In this document: positions 17,790 to 27,484 of the stretch, one piece after another
How the letters are laid out: each line of letters opens with the position of its first letter
Position numbering within the stretch: position 1 is the first letter of the stretch
Source of the DNA: Silvanigrella paludirubra
Lineage (GTDB): Bacteria; Bdellovibrionota_B; Oligoflexia; Silvanigrellales; Silvanigrellaceae
NCBI RefSeq assembly: GCF_009208775.1
Contig: NZ_WFLM01000003.1
Coordinates: forward strand, 225,374 to 289,373
Direction of reading: 5' to 3'
DNA: 64,000 nucleotides
Position numbers and translations under genes: made by a program
Notes under the pieces: generated by a model
The model's database searches: none
Seen by the model: only the letters and a program-made list of their open reading frames with translations
Told to the model about the DNA's origin: nothing

Positions 17790-19640
17790 ATGTGTGGAGT
17801 TATAGGCTATATTGGTGAAAGAGCAACACCTGAATTTTTTTATAATGGCCTCAAAAGACTAGAATATAGAGGATACGACTCTGCAGGTATTGCAATGATG
17901 AATTCTGATGGAGTTTTTATTCAAAGAGCAGAAGGCAAACTGGTTAATTTACAAAAAAAATTAGAATTGTTACCTAAATCAACTAAAATTGGAATTGGTC
18001 ATACACGTTGGGCTACACATGGAAAACCAACAGAATTAAATGCTCATCCTCACCGCTCTGAAAATATGATTTTATTGCATAATGGAATTATTGAAAATTA
18101 TAAACCGTTAAAAGAATTTTTGTTGAATAAAGGTTATAAATTTCATAGCGAGACTGATACTGAAGTAGCTGCTCATTTATTAAATTATGAATTTAAACAA
18201 AATCTAAATATACAAAACCCTCTTGAAAGAATGAAAAAATCAATTTTTTCTTTAGTATCTCAAATTAGAGGTGCCTTTGCATTTGGTATTTTATGTACCG
18301 ATGTTCCAGATACTTTATTTGTCGTAAAATATGGTTCTCCAGTTGTTTTAGGTATTGGAGAAAATGAAAATTATATGGCTTCTGGAATTACAGCATTAGT
18401 AGATCATACTCGCCAAATTATTATTATGGAAGATAAAGAAATCGCTTATCTTACTTCAAAAGATATCTCCATAGTAGATTTTGAAGGAAAACCTGTAAAA
18501 CGAGATCCTATTTCTATTTCATGGTCAACAAGCATGCTAGATAAAAATGGTTTTGATCATTATATGCTAAAAGAAATTCATGAACAACCACAAGCTGTAG
18601 CACAAACTATTAATGGTAGATATGATCTTGATACAGGTAAAATAAATTTAAAAGCTTACGGTATAAACCATATTAATTTAAAAGAAATAAATCGAATTCA
18701 AATTATAGCTTGTGGAACAAGTTATTATGCAGGATGTTTAGCACGTTACTTTATTGAAAAATTTACAGGAATTCCTGTAGAAACAGAATTAGCAAGTGAA
18801 TCTCGTTATAGATCACCAACAGTAAACTCACATACATTGAGTATTGCAGTATCTCAGAGTGGAGAAACAATTGACACTCTTCAGGCAATAAAATTTGCAA
18901 AAGAAAATAAAGCAAAGACTCTAGCTATTATTAATGCACCTGGAAGCAGTATAGCCCATGTTTGTGATGATCAAAGTCTTATTTATGCAGGACCCGAAGT
19001 TGGAGTTGCTAGTACAAAAGCATTTTCAGCTCAATTAGCGTCATTAATTCTTTTAGGATTAGCTATTGCTCAAGAACAAAAGAAATTAAATACCCATAAA
19101 ATTTCTGAATATATAGATGAATTAATTAAGGTACCAAGTTTTCTTGAAAAAGTATTAATGTTATCAAATGGAATAAAAGAAATTTCAATTAAATATTATA
19201 ATCTTAATAGTTTATTATTTATTGGGCGAGGACATCAATGGCCAGTTGCATTAGAAGGGGCTTTAAAATTAAAAGAACTTTCTTATATACATGCAGAAGG
19301 CTATGCAGCTGGAGAGTTAAAACATGGTCCAATCGCATTAATTGATGAAGATATGAGTGTAGTTTGTTTAGCTCCAAAAGATTCATATTATGAAAAAACA
19401 ATAAGTAATATAGAAGAAATTAGAGCTCGTGGTGGAAAAATTCTTTCCGTTGGAACGGAAGGGGATAAAGAACTTCAAAATATTTCAGACGACTTTATTG
19501 CAATACCTGAATGTTCTGAAATTATTTTACCTTTTTTAACAGCAGTGCCTATGCATTTGTTAGCTTATTGGGTCGCAGTAAGAAAAGGAACTGATGTAGA
19601 TCAACCAAGAAATTTAGCAAAAAGTGTTACTGTAGAATAA
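17790..19640 (+). CDS. glmS: Glutamine-fructose-6-phosphate aminotransferase
   Basis: 616 residues, the normal length of GlmS, which makes glucosamine-6-phosphate from fructose-6-phosphate and glutamine. Catalytic Cys2 follows Met (MCGVIGYIG), as in all N-terminal-nucleophile glutaminases. RWATHGKPTELNAHPH (about 74-89) forms the glutamine site. The C-terminal isomerase half has two SIS domains with SQSGETIDT (about 355-363), IACGTSYYA, and ELKHGPIAL. Linked to the upstream GlmU-like gene. The short gap shows no glmS ribozyme. Confidence 0.97.
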   Translation: MCGVIGYIGERATPEFFYNGLKRLEYRGYDSAGIAMMNSDGVFIQRAEGKLVNLQKKLELLPKSTKIGIGHTRWATHGKPTELNAHPHRSENMILLHNGIIENYKPLKEFLLNKGYKFHSETDTEVAAHLLNYEFKQNLNIQNPLERMKKSIFSLVSQIRGAFAFGILCTDVPDTLFVVKYGSPVVLGIGENENYMASGITALVDHTRQIIIMEDKEIAYLTSKDISIVDFEGKPVKRDPISISWSTSMLDKNGFDHYMLKEIHEQPQAVAQTINGRYDLDTGKINLKAYGINHINLKEINRIQIIACGTSYYAGCLARYFIEKFTGIPVETELASESRYRSPTVNSHTLSIAVSQSGETIDTLQAIKFAKENKAKTLAIINAPGSSIAHVCDDQSLIYAGPEVGVASTKAFSAQLASLILLGLAIAQEQKKLNTHKISEYIDELIKVPSFLEKVLMLSNGIKEISIKYYNLNSLLFIGRGHQWPVALEGALKLKELSYIHAEGYAAGELKHGPIALIDEDMSVVCLAPKDSYYEKTISNIEEIRARGGKILSVGTEGDKELQNISDDFIAIPECSEIILPFLTAVPMHLLAYWVAVRKGTDVDQPRNLAKSVTVE

Positions 19641-19654
19641 TAACAAAGTATATC

Positions 19655-20050
19655 TAATTATTTATTATGATATCTAAATTCTTGTGTTTTCCCGCCGTAT
19701 CCATAGCATGCAGCACGAACATCTTGAATATAAATATAACTTTCCTCATGTAAATTGCCTAATATTTTTTCAAATCCTGCAAAAGCTTCTTTAATATATT
19801 ACATTTTTTCGTCTTTTGTATTTGTTTCATCAGTTATTTTTATGTCAAAATAAAATGAATTTTTGTTTTGATTGCTTAGTAAACTACCACCTACAAACCA
19901 ATTATCATGGTCAATATATTCTATAATAATTGCTGTAATATCTGATTTTTTCTTTAAAATTTTTGTAGTAATATCAATTAAAAAATGATTAATATCTTTG
20001 TTTAATTTTTTAGTTTTTTTTCCACTTACTTTTACATTGAGTATTGGCAT
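19655..20050 (-). pseudogene. Tautomerase-family gene interrupted by an in-frame TAA
   Basis: From the ATG at 20050 (AGGAG 5 bases upstream) 83 codons read MPILNVKVSG, with the Pro-1 of 4-oxalocrotonate-type tautomerases, through NSFYFDIKIT to NTKDEK, then a TAA at 19799-19801. The same frame continues past that stop for 47 more codons with the expected second half: YIKEAFAGFEKILG, LHEESYIYIQDVRAACYG, YGGKTQ. The usual family length (about 130) is restored by reading through. A CAA-to-TAA change would explain it. It could be a dead gene, a sequencing error or a stop that is sometimes read through. The upstream open frame to 20224 has no start site and is not part of it. Confidence 0.7.
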
Positions 20051-20217
20051 TGATTCTCCTGCAATAGATTTTAATAATATTTGTTTGATAGTAATATATT
20101 TTTTATTCATTATAATGTAAATAGAATATTGTAATATGAGTAGTAGTATTTTTTTACATTTTTTAATATAATTTGAAAAATGGCTTTTAATTTTAAATAA
20201 ATTTATGGGATTATAAA

Positions 20218-20682
20218 ATGGCAATTAAATATAAAGAAGTAATATTACCAGAAAGAAAAAAAATTGTTTTAATTGCTCATGACAACAAAAAAAAAGAATT
20301 ATTAGATTGGGCTGTATTACACAGTGATAAACTAGCCGATCATGAGCTTTATGCTACAGGTACAACAGGTAAACTATTAGAAAGAGAAACTGGTTTTAAA
20401 GTTACTTGTTTTGAAAGTGGACCATTAGGTGGAGATATGCAGGCAGGTGCTCATATTGCTGAAGGAAAATTAGATCTCGTTCTTTTTTTCTGGGATCCTT
20501 TAGCTGCTCAGCCTCATGACCCCGATGTTAGAGCTTTATTAAGAGTTGCTGTTGTCTGGAATGTTCCTTTAGCATGTAATCGATCCTCAGCTGATTTCTT
20601 AATTAGTTCACCATATTTTTCATGCGAATATAAAAAACAAATAACTGATTTTAGTGTTTATAAAGGAAGAAAAACAGAGTAA
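20218..20682 (+). CDS. mgsA: Methylglyoxal synthase
   Basis: 154 residues, the usual size of MgsA, which turns dihydroxyacetone phosphate into methylglyoxal, relieving phosphate starvation of glycolysis. Seen: IVLIAHDNKKKELL, the phosphate-binding ATGTTG loop, SGPLGGDMQ with the catalytic Asp, and FFWDPLAAQPHDPDV, all characteristic. Divergent from the tautomerase remnant and convergent with the S41 peptidase, with eight bases between stops. Confidence 0.96.
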   Translation: MAIKYKEVILPERKKIVLIAHDNKKKELLDWAVLHSDKLADHELYATGTTGKLLERETGFKVTCFESGPLGGDMQAGAHIAEGKLDLVLFFWDPLAAQPHDPDVRALLRVAVVWNVPLACNRSSADFLISSPYFSCEYKKQITDFSVYKGRKTE

Positions 20683-20690
20683 AATAAAAT

Positions 20691-22658
20691 TTACCTATTT
20701 AAATAGAATTTTTTAGGATTTTTATAATTACTCATATCATCCATTATTTTATTAAATATATTTTCATCATTATTTAAAACATCATAACTTGTAGGTTTGT
20801 AAATATAATCTGATATAACACCATTTCCTTCAATATATTGTTCTGTTTTACTGTTATTTACTCTTTTAATTTTATTCCAAGCAAATCGAATTTCACTGCC
20901 TTTTGGAAGAGGTTTTCCATTTGGTATAATAGATGATTTTGTACCTCTTTCATCAATAACAACAGGAATTAAAAAATCTTTCCATTCTATTACGTTTGCT
21001 CCTCCTCCTCCAGTGTGTTTAGTTTCTCCAAATATTCTTGCAATTTTATAATCTTTAAAAAGTGATGTAAAAACATCACAAGCAGAATAACAATTGCTAT
21101 TTGTTAATACGGCTATAGGTTTATCTGTAAATATAGGTTTTAATATATCTGTATTCTCTTTTGTGTAATTTGGAGGGAGGGCGTCATTTTCATCTCCATC
21201 AAATCTATCAGCTGCTTCAAGTAAAACTTCTCTATTATTAACTAAATTTTTTGTAAATTTATCATTTATTAATTTTTCCATTTCATTAACAGTATCTAAA
21301 AATGGTGCAGATAATTCATCTTTAGTTCCTTTTCTAGAAAAATAACGAGACATTTCTAAATTATAAAAGGTGTCACTGTTTGTTTGAGAAACAAGAGGCC
21401 TTACATCCATATTTTTTACAAATTGATTAGTAAATAAATTAGCAATGAGTTGAGGAAAACTACCATATCCCCCTCCATTTGCTCTTACATCAAATATGAT
21501 TCCAGAAATTTTATCTTTATTTTCTAGGACAAAACTTCGAATTATATTTACTTCATTAATTATTTTTTCTCTTGCAACTAAATAGTCATTTAAATCATAA
21601 TCCCCACTTGGAAGAAACATGTTTAATCTTATAATTCCAAATTTTTTATCTCCTCTTTCAGCGATTCTTGTTGTAATATTTGCACTAGAGGCTGTGTTTG
21701 ATGATTGATAAAAGTTTTCAATGGATTCTTCTTGGTTTGTTTTATTTAATTTATAAAATAAAGAATTATTCATTATATTATTAAAATTATTAAATTTTTC
21801 TTTAGTTGATTTATTTGTGTTACAAATATCTGCAGCAGATTTATAGCTTTGCCATGGAAAAGAATATTCTTTAATCGAACCATCCGAAGATTTTTTAACT
21901 TTTATAGTAAATTTTCCTTCAGGTGTTTTTAAATAAGCACCATTTCTTGAAAAGAAATTTTGAACTGATCGGGTTTTATAAGCATCTTCATTAGCACCGC
22001 GAGTATATTTACCTAATTCATTTATAGCAATTTTTACTGGCATTTCATCAGTGGTAAGACCTTCAATTCCAATATTTGATATAGACAAAATTTCATCATT
22101 TAATTGAAGATCATTATAATTTAAATTATCATTTGGGTCATCAAAATTAGGAATAGCTGCTAATTTTTTTGAAATGATTAATTTTTCGTTTTTTCCATTT
22201 ATATCATAAGATAAATCTACTTTTAATGGAAATCCTCCAATAACACATCTTGCTGGTAAGGGATATTTAAAACCAGTATGAAGATCTCGTATATTCATAA
22301 ATATAGACATTGTATTTCTAAGCAATTCATTAGAGCTCATATTTATATTTAATTTATTTGCTTCTCTTAGAGCATCGTAATGATAATCAGTTATTTTTTG
22401 AAGCCTATTTACATAAAAATCATTAAAAACTGTTTTTACAGAAGAAATGAGATTTTCTTTTTCTTCTTGTGTTAATTCTGGTAATTCCCATTTTAGTTTA
22501 TTATTATTTTTATTTTTAGAATAAGAGGATTTATTTTCAGAATTCAAAATATTATTTTCTGAACTAATATTTCCTTTTCCGCATGAAGAAAATAATATAA
22601 AAGAGCATAAAATTGTTGTTGAATATTTTAGTATTGGAATAGATTTTTTTAAATTCAT
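20691..22658 (-). CDS. S41-family (C-terminal processing type) peptidase, lipoprotein
   Basis: 655 residues. An N-terminal hydrophobic stretch ends in a lipobox (LFSSC, Cys about 26), followed by a Ser/Asn-rich linker. The S41 core has FDVRANGGGYGSFPQ (tail-binding region), NSNCYSACDVF (candidate nucleophile Ser about 523 near the usual 'TxSAxE' site), and FGETKHTGGGG (the catalytic Lys region). Acts in the envelope on protein substrates; specificity is unknown. The middle (about 130-300) does not show a clear PDZ sequence. The family call is from catalytic-site pattern and 'NGGG' context. Confidence 0.8.
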   Translation of the reverse strand: MNLKKSIPILKYSTTILCSFILFSSCGKGNISSENNILNSENKSSYSKNKNNNKLKWELPELTQEEKENLISSVKTVFNDFYVNRLQKITDYHYDALREANKLNINMSSNELLRNTMSIFMNIRDLHTGFKYPLPARCVIGGFPLKVDLSYDINGKNEKLIISKKLAAIPNFDDPNDNLNYNDLQLNDEILSISNIGIEGLTTDEMPVKIAINELGKYTRGANEDAYKTRSVQNFFSRNGAYLKTPEGKFTIKVKKSSDGSIKEYSFPWQSYKSAADICNTNKSTKEKFNNFNNIMNNSLFYKLNKTNQEESIENFYQSSNTASSANITTRIAERGDKKFGIIRLNMFLPSGDYDLNDYLVAREKIINEVNIIRSFVLENKDKISGIIFDVRANGGGYGSFPQLIANLFTNQFVKNMDVRPLVSQTNSDTFYNLEMSRYFSRKGTKDELSAPFLDTVNEMEKLINDKFTKNLVNNREVLLEAADRFDGDENDALPPNYTKENTDILKPIFTDKPIAVLTNSNCYSACDVFTSLFKDYKIARIFGETKHTGGGGANVIEWKDFLIPVVIDERGTKSSIIPNGKPLPKGSEIRFAWNKIKRVNNSKTEQYIEGNGVISDYIYKPTSYDVLNNDENIFNKIMDDMSNYKNPKKFYLNR

Positions 22659-22810
22659 GAAATCTCCATTTATTAATTAATTGTTATTTTATATTTCTAA
22701 CATTATAAAAATAATTTTAGTGAATGAAAAAATGTATAATTTATTATTTTTAAAGTCAATTTATTTATTTAAAATTAAATTTTGCTATGTTATAATTAGT
22801 TTAATAGAAT

Positions 22811-23575
22811 TTACTTATTTTTATAATAACCGTATTTTTTTTGTATATTTATAATTTTTTCATTATTTTTTACTTTATTAAAAGAATCTTTCAACTGTTT
22901 TATTAAATTTTCATTCGTATCTTTACTAAAAGCTAAATATAGTTGCGTTTCTTTTATTGTAAATATTGGATAGAATTTAGTATTTAATAATTTAGCATTA
23001 TATAAACCTACTAATAGACCTGTAGCCCATAAATCAATTCGACCTTTTTCAAGTTTTGTGGGGTTATATTTTTCTTCATTAGATATATCCAGATTTTCAT
23101 TTGCCTTAAATCCATTTTGCAATAAATAATTCGCTAATGCACTTTGGTTATAAACTCCAATTTGATATTTTTTCGCACCTTCTAAATCTTTTATATTAAT
23201 TTTTGAATCTTTTTTTGAAAAAAAGACCCAATCATTTTTTATTAGTGGACCAATCCAATAAAATGATTTTTCTCTATCAGGTGTTCTTGCTAATGAATAA
23301 AGGCCAATATTTTTACTTTTAAGAGCTGTATCATAAGCCCTAGCCCAGGGCATAATTTCTATTTTATATTTAATTTTTGCATTATTAAAAATTTCCTCAA
23401 CAATTTCAGTAGAGATTCCCGTGATTTTTTTATTTGAATCTTCAAAATTATTAGGAGGTTTTTCTTCAGTTAATATTGTTATTGTCTCTTTTGCATAACA
23501 AATATTTTGAAAAAATATAAAATTGATAATAAAAATTATTGAATATTCTCTTAAAAATAAATATTTTAAATTCAT
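22811..23575 (-). CDS. Extracellular solute-binding protein family 3 (amino-acid type)
   Basis: 254 residues with a signal peptide (hydrophobic 11-28, ends YAKE). The mature part has an SBP_bac_3 layout: ITILTEEKPPNNF, ITGISTEIVEEIF, IMPWARAY, SLARTPDREKSF and IGVYNQSALANYLL. The family delivers polar amino acids to ABC transporters in the periplasm, but no permease or ATPase gene is next to it, so it may be an orphan sensor or serve a distant transporter. It reads out of the prkA gene, 22 bases behind it. Confidence 0.85.
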   Translation of the reverse strand: MNLKYLFLREYSIIFIINFIFFQNICYAKETITILTEEKPPNNFEDSNKKITGISTEIVEEIFNNAKIKYKIEIMPWARAYDTALKSKNIGLYSLARTPDREKSFYWIGPLIKNDWVFFSKKDSKINIKDLEGAKKYQIGVYNQSALANYLLQNGFKANENLDISNEEKYNPTKLEKGRIDLWATGLLVGLYNAKLLNTKFYPIFTIKETQLYLAFSKDTNENLIKQLKDSFNKVKNNEKIINIQKKYGYYKNK

Positions 23576-23597
23576 TATAAACTCTTTTAATAAAAAA

Positions 23598-25865
23598 TTA
23601 TGAGTGTTTAAAGTTATTTTTTAAAGAATTAATAAATATTAAACTTTCCCAAGCATTTTTTCTTGTATAATGATAAATTTTTTCCAAATTTTCAAAAGTA
23701 TTTTCACATAATTGGTAAACTTCTTTTGGTAAATTATTATAATCCTCACTACCAAGCATCATCATAGAAGTTTTAATTTTTTTAATTTCTTCTTCTTTGC
23801 TTTCATAAATTCTTCTAGCAATTATTGATAACTCTGCTTCAAATACTTTAGCAAAATTAAGTTCATCATTAGGTCTTTCAACTCTCCAAGAAGCAAGTTT
23901 AGCAACAAGTCTTTCTCTGATATCTCTTTTATTGCCAGTTGCACCCATTAAGGTTTCCATTTCATCCATTGTGCTTTCATTTGCTTCTTCATTTCTGCCA
24001 GTTATATCGTTTTGTATTTTCTCTTTTTTAATAAATGCAGAAACATTTCTCATGTACCTTTGTAATGCTTTTATATATTGTTCTTCATCATATAAATTTA
24101 AGGCAGATAAAAATTCTTTATGAAACTGTGATGAATATTGAGTCTTTATATACTTAATAAATTCTCTATAATCATGGTATCCACCACGAGGTTCAAATTG
24201 AAGATAGTCATAAATTGTTCTATCACGAGTTAGTTTTTCAATTTCATCAAATAAAGCGATTGCAGATAATGAATCATGTCTTTCATTTTGTGCAGCAAAA
24301 TAAAGTAACATTTTCATTTCTCTTGGACTTGCTCCAAACCTTCCTTCATAAGCTACAGAACTTTGGCTTTCTTTTAAAATTTCTTCTACATTCTTTTTTA
24401 ATAAACCTTTTTCAATTTCAGTAAAGGTATTTGATGGTTCATTTCCATCATAAAGAGCTTGTTTGTCATATGGGTCAAGTCTTGCAATTAAATTTCTTAA
24501 ACTAGGATCATAATAATCAGGATCTGGTTGACGCAAGCGTGTTAATACTGCCCATTTAGCCAATAAGATAAGCGAATGTGGGCCAATTTTTTTTGTTTTT
24601 TCAATTATTTTAATGTCTTCTTCATATATTTTTTGTTCTAGTTTTGCTGATAATAAATATGGAACTCTAACTAATTCGAATCTTCCTTTAAATGATGGCC
24701 AATCAGGAGAGTTTTTAAAAGCATCAAGATGTTTTTCATTCGTACTTGCCATCATAATTAAATCAAGATCAGCAATTCCACTTGGTAAATTAATATTCAT
24801 TTTTTCAATAGTTGTTAATAAATATTTAAATGCTTCAAGAGGACGTTTTAATAAATCAGCAAATTCTATAAATCCTCTGTTGGCATCTATCAGTTCTCCC
24901 TGTGGTTCAAAAATACGAATATTTTGAAGGGCAGGGGGAATGTTTTGAATATTTCTTTCCATAGTTATTTGTCTATCTTGTGCGTCTATTGCCATTTGAG
25001 GTTCTACCGAAGCAATTCCTACACGATATCTACTGCTATAGAAAAATCTTTCTACTTGAACATGACGAAGAACTTTTTCAAGATCGCCTTTATAAGCAAC
25101 TAAAAGTGAATCAAAAATTTTCTTACTTTTAGCACCTAAAGCACCTTCTTCTAGATACATTGGGATATCATCATTATACATAACATTAGAAGTTATTTTT
25201 TTGTAAAACTCAACACGCTCTTTTTTGGGTAAAATAAAAATAGGATTTTCTTTCATTTCACTAACTATTTTACACATTATTTCATCATCTTCTAAATGAG
25301 CAAATGATTTGCTTCCATTTCGAGTTGGAGCTTCATCACCAAAACCAATATGTTTATTAAAATTGTCTCCTAATCCTTCATAGCCAATTTTATCTGAAGG
25401 AAAAATCCAATTAAATTTATAAACAACTCCATGTTCTGTTTTTGAATATTCTTCAAGAGCACTAGCTAAAGACTCAGCAGTTGAAGATTTACTTGAACCA
25501 TTTGGACCATGTAATAAAATAAGTTTGTCTACTTTACCTTGTCTAACAAATTGTTCTAGCACCCTATATATACTTTCATGAGCTTCTTCTTGACCCGTAA
25601 TTGCAGGTTTATTTTTTCCACGAATTCTTTCAAAAAGTTTAAAATGTCTCTTTGTAATATTATAGCTATGTTTAACTTCACTAACTCCAAAATATTTGAA
25701 CATATCTAGCATATATTCTGCAGAGTTTCTTATGAGTTTTCTTGGGTCTTTACTAAAAATATCTAAAAATTCATCGTATGACAAAATATATTTTTGCTCT
25801 TTGAATTCACGTTTCACACTTTCTGAAACACTATTAAGCAGATCCTTGGATTGCAATTGTGCCAT
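23598..25865 (-). CDS. prkA: PrkA-type serine protein kinase (AAA+)
   Basis: 755 residues; clearly the PrkA/YeaG family but longer than E. coli YeaG (644). Seen: Walker A GPNGSSKSSTAES (about 120), IFPSDKIGYEGLGDNF, ERFFYSSRYRVGI (about 260), the PPALQNIRIF-to-LLKRPLEAFKYLL segment (AAA), and a C-terminal PrkA block with MKMLLYFAAQNE and RTIYDYLQFEP. GGAG lies 9 bases before the start. In most bacteria prkA is followed by yeaH and spoVR; here an SBP follows instead. Divergent from phoH. The kinase function of the family is known; targets in this organism are unknown. Confidence 0.92.
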   Translation of the reverse strand: MAQLQSKDLLNSVSESVKREFKEQKYILSYDEFLDIFSKDPRKLIRNSAEYMLDMFKYFGVSEVKHSYNITKRHFKLFERIRGKNKPAITGQEEAHESIYRVLEQFVRQGKVDKLILLHGPNGSSKSSTAESLASALEEYSKTEHGVVYKFNWIFPSDKIGYEGLGDNFNKHIGFGDEAPTRNGSKSFAHLEDDEIMCKIVSEMKENPIFILPKKERVEFYKKITSNVMYNDDIPMYLEEGALGAKSKKIFDSLLVAYKGDLEKVLRHVQVERFFYSSRYRVGIASVEPQMAIDAQDRQITMERNIQNIPPALQNIRIFEPQGELIDANRGFIEFADLLKRPLEAFKYLLTTIEKMNINLPSGIADLDLIMMASTNEKHLDAFKNSPDWPSFKGRFELVRVPYLLSAKLEQKIYEEDIKIIEKTKKIGPHSLILLAKWAVLTRLRQPDPDYYDPSLRNLIARLDPYDKQALYDGNEPSNTFTEIEKGLLKKNVEEILKESQSSVAYEGRFGASPREMKMLLYFAAQNERHDSLSAIALFDEIEKLTRDRTIYDYLQFEPRGGYHDYREFIKYIKTQYSSQFHKEFLSALNLYDEEQYIKALQRYMRNVSAFIKKEKIQNDITGRNEEANESTMDEMETLMGATGNKRDIRERLVAKLASWRVERPNDELNFAKVFEAELSIIARRIYESKEEEIKKIKTSMMMLGSEDYNNLPKEVYQLCENTFENLEKIYHYTRKNAWESLIFINSLKNNFKHS

Positions 25866-26013
25866 TTCTTTTTTCTCCTACTTTCGTACTAAAAAAAAAT
25901 GCCTGTATCTGTTAACCTCAAACCATTCTCATGGAATGATAGAGTAAGAATTGATTTCTTGTAAGAGCGCGATCCCTCTTTGGATCGAATTATTTGTCGA
26001 AAGGGGTATAGGG

Positions 26014-27345
26014 TTGAAAAAGAAATTTGTAATAGACACAAATGTGTTGTTATCCAATCCAAGTGCCATTTTCTCTTTTGAAGATAATGATGTGTATATT
26101 CCAATTTCCGTAATTGAAGAATTAGACACATTTAAGAAGGGCCTTAGTGAAACAGGAAGAAACGCACGTCATTTTTCAAGAATTTTGGATGATTTACGTG
26201 AAAGAGGATCTTTAAGTAACGGAATCCCCCTTTTTAATGACAAAAGAGACAGTGGGAAAGTTTATGTTGTTTTAGAATCTGATATGGCCTTATTACCTGC
26301 ACACTTTGAAAGGAAACCAGATAATTTAATACTTAGCGTAGCTCTTATACTAAAGAAACAGGTTGGCAATATGCCTGTTATCTTAATTACAAAAGATTCA
26401 AACTTGCGTATTAAAGCAGATGCTTTAGGAGTAAGTGTATCTGATTTTGAAGCAGATAAAGTAAATATCGAAGAACTTTATACAGGCATAGTTGAATTTG
26501 AAGTAGAATCTGAAATTCTTAAAAAATATTTATCATCAGGTTCTGTTTCTTTAGAAGAATATGACTTGATGCCTAATCAATATGTTATTTTAAGAGATTC
26601 AAAAGATCCTCTTCAGTTTGTTTACGGAAAATATGATCATGTAACTGGAAATTTAAAGAATTTAAACTTAGGGGGCAAAGATTTTGTTTGGGGTATTTAT
26701 CCAAGAAATCTTGAACAAAGTTTTGCTTTAGATTTATTGCTTGATGATGATGTAAAGCTTGTTACATTGGTTGGAACAGCAGGTACTGGTAAAACTTTAT
26801 TAGCCATTGCAGCAGGATTAGAAAAAACTACAGATGAATCTAAATATCAAAAACTTCTTGTGAGTAGGCCAATTTTTCCATTAGGGAGAGATGTTGGTTA
26901 TTTACCTGGTACTTTAGAAGAAAAACTGAATCCTTGGATGCAGCCTATTTTTGATAACTTAGAATTGTTACTTGGTGGAGTTTCTCAAGGAAGACAAAAG
27001 CGTTTGTCTCAAAGTTATCATGAACTGATCAATCAAGGTATTTTGGAGGTCGAACCTCTAACCTATATAAGAGGACGTTCTATTCCTAATCAATTTTTCA
27101 TTGTTGATGAAGCACAAAATTTAACACCACATGAAATTAAAACAATATTAACTCGTGCAGGTGAAAATACAAAAATTATTTTAACAGGTGATCCTTATCA
27201 AATAGATAATCCCTATGTTGATGCCGCATCAAATGGACTTACATATGTTGTGGAAAGAATGAAACAAGAAGCTATTGCTGGACATGTTTCTTTAGTTAAA
27301 GGAGAACGCTCCGCTCTTGCTACTATAGCGGCAACGTTACTTTAA
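26014..27345 (+). CDS. PhoH-like ATPase with N-terminal PIN domain (PhoH2 type)
   Basis: 443 residues. The first 130 or so form a PIN-type RNase domain with VIDTNVLL (catalytic Asp), PISVIEELDTFK and ITKDSNLRIKADALG. The C-terminal part is a PhoH ATPase with GTAGTGKTLLAIA (about 254-266) and FFIVDEAQNL (about 363-372). PIN-PhoH fusions act as RNA helicase-nuclease proteins. I chose TTG at 26014 as start because AAGGGG lies 7 bases before; 21 codons of open frame upstream are not needed for the PIN domain. A hairpin lies in the leader (CGATCC/GGATCG, 25970-25987). Confidence 0.92.
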   Translation: MKKKFVIDTNVLLSNPSAIFSFEDNDVYIPISVIEELDTFKKGLSETGRNARHFSRILDDLRERGSLSNGIPLFNDKRDSGKVYVVLESDMALLPAHFERKPDNLILSVALILKKQVGNMPVILITKDSNLRIKADALGVSVSDFEADKVNIEELYTGIVEFEVESEILKKYLSSGSVSLEEYDLMPNQYVILRDSKDPLQFVYGKYDHVTGNLKNLNLGGKDFVWGIYPRNLEQSFALDLLLDDDVKLVTLVGTAGTGKTLLAIAAGLEKTTDESKYQKLLVSRPIFPLGRDVGYLPGTLEEKLNPWMQPIFDNLELLLGGVSQGRQKRLSQSYHELINQGILEVEPLTYIRGRSIPNQFFIVDEAQNLTPHEIKTILTRAGENTKIILTGDPYQIDNPYVDAASNGLTYVVERMKQEAIAGHVSLVKGERSALATIAATLL

Positions 27346-27451
27346 ATACATTTGGTTTTTAGTTTATGAAAAATTTAATAGAAAGCTCTGAAAAGACGAT
27401 TCGGACTAAGTTTTTTTACATTCCTAGTTATATATAAAATGTATATTAGCT

Positions 27452-27484
27452 TCATCCAAATTCTTTTCCATTAGATTTGGATGA
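27452..27484. repeat. 10-bp inverted repeat around the GNAT start
   Basis: TCATCCAAAT (27452-27461) and ATTTGGATGA (27475-27484) are perfect inverted repeats with a 13-base loop. The right arm overlaps the TTG start at 27477. It could form an RNA hairpin that hides this start or be an operator if the ATG at 27531 is used. No T tract follows, so not a terminator. Confidence 0.6.

Noticed and set aside
20051-20224. Upstream extension of the tautomerase frame
   Set aside because: The ATG at 20050 has a clear ribosome site and places the catalytic Pro right after Met; the extension is a hydrophobic, Lys-rich stretch with no motif.
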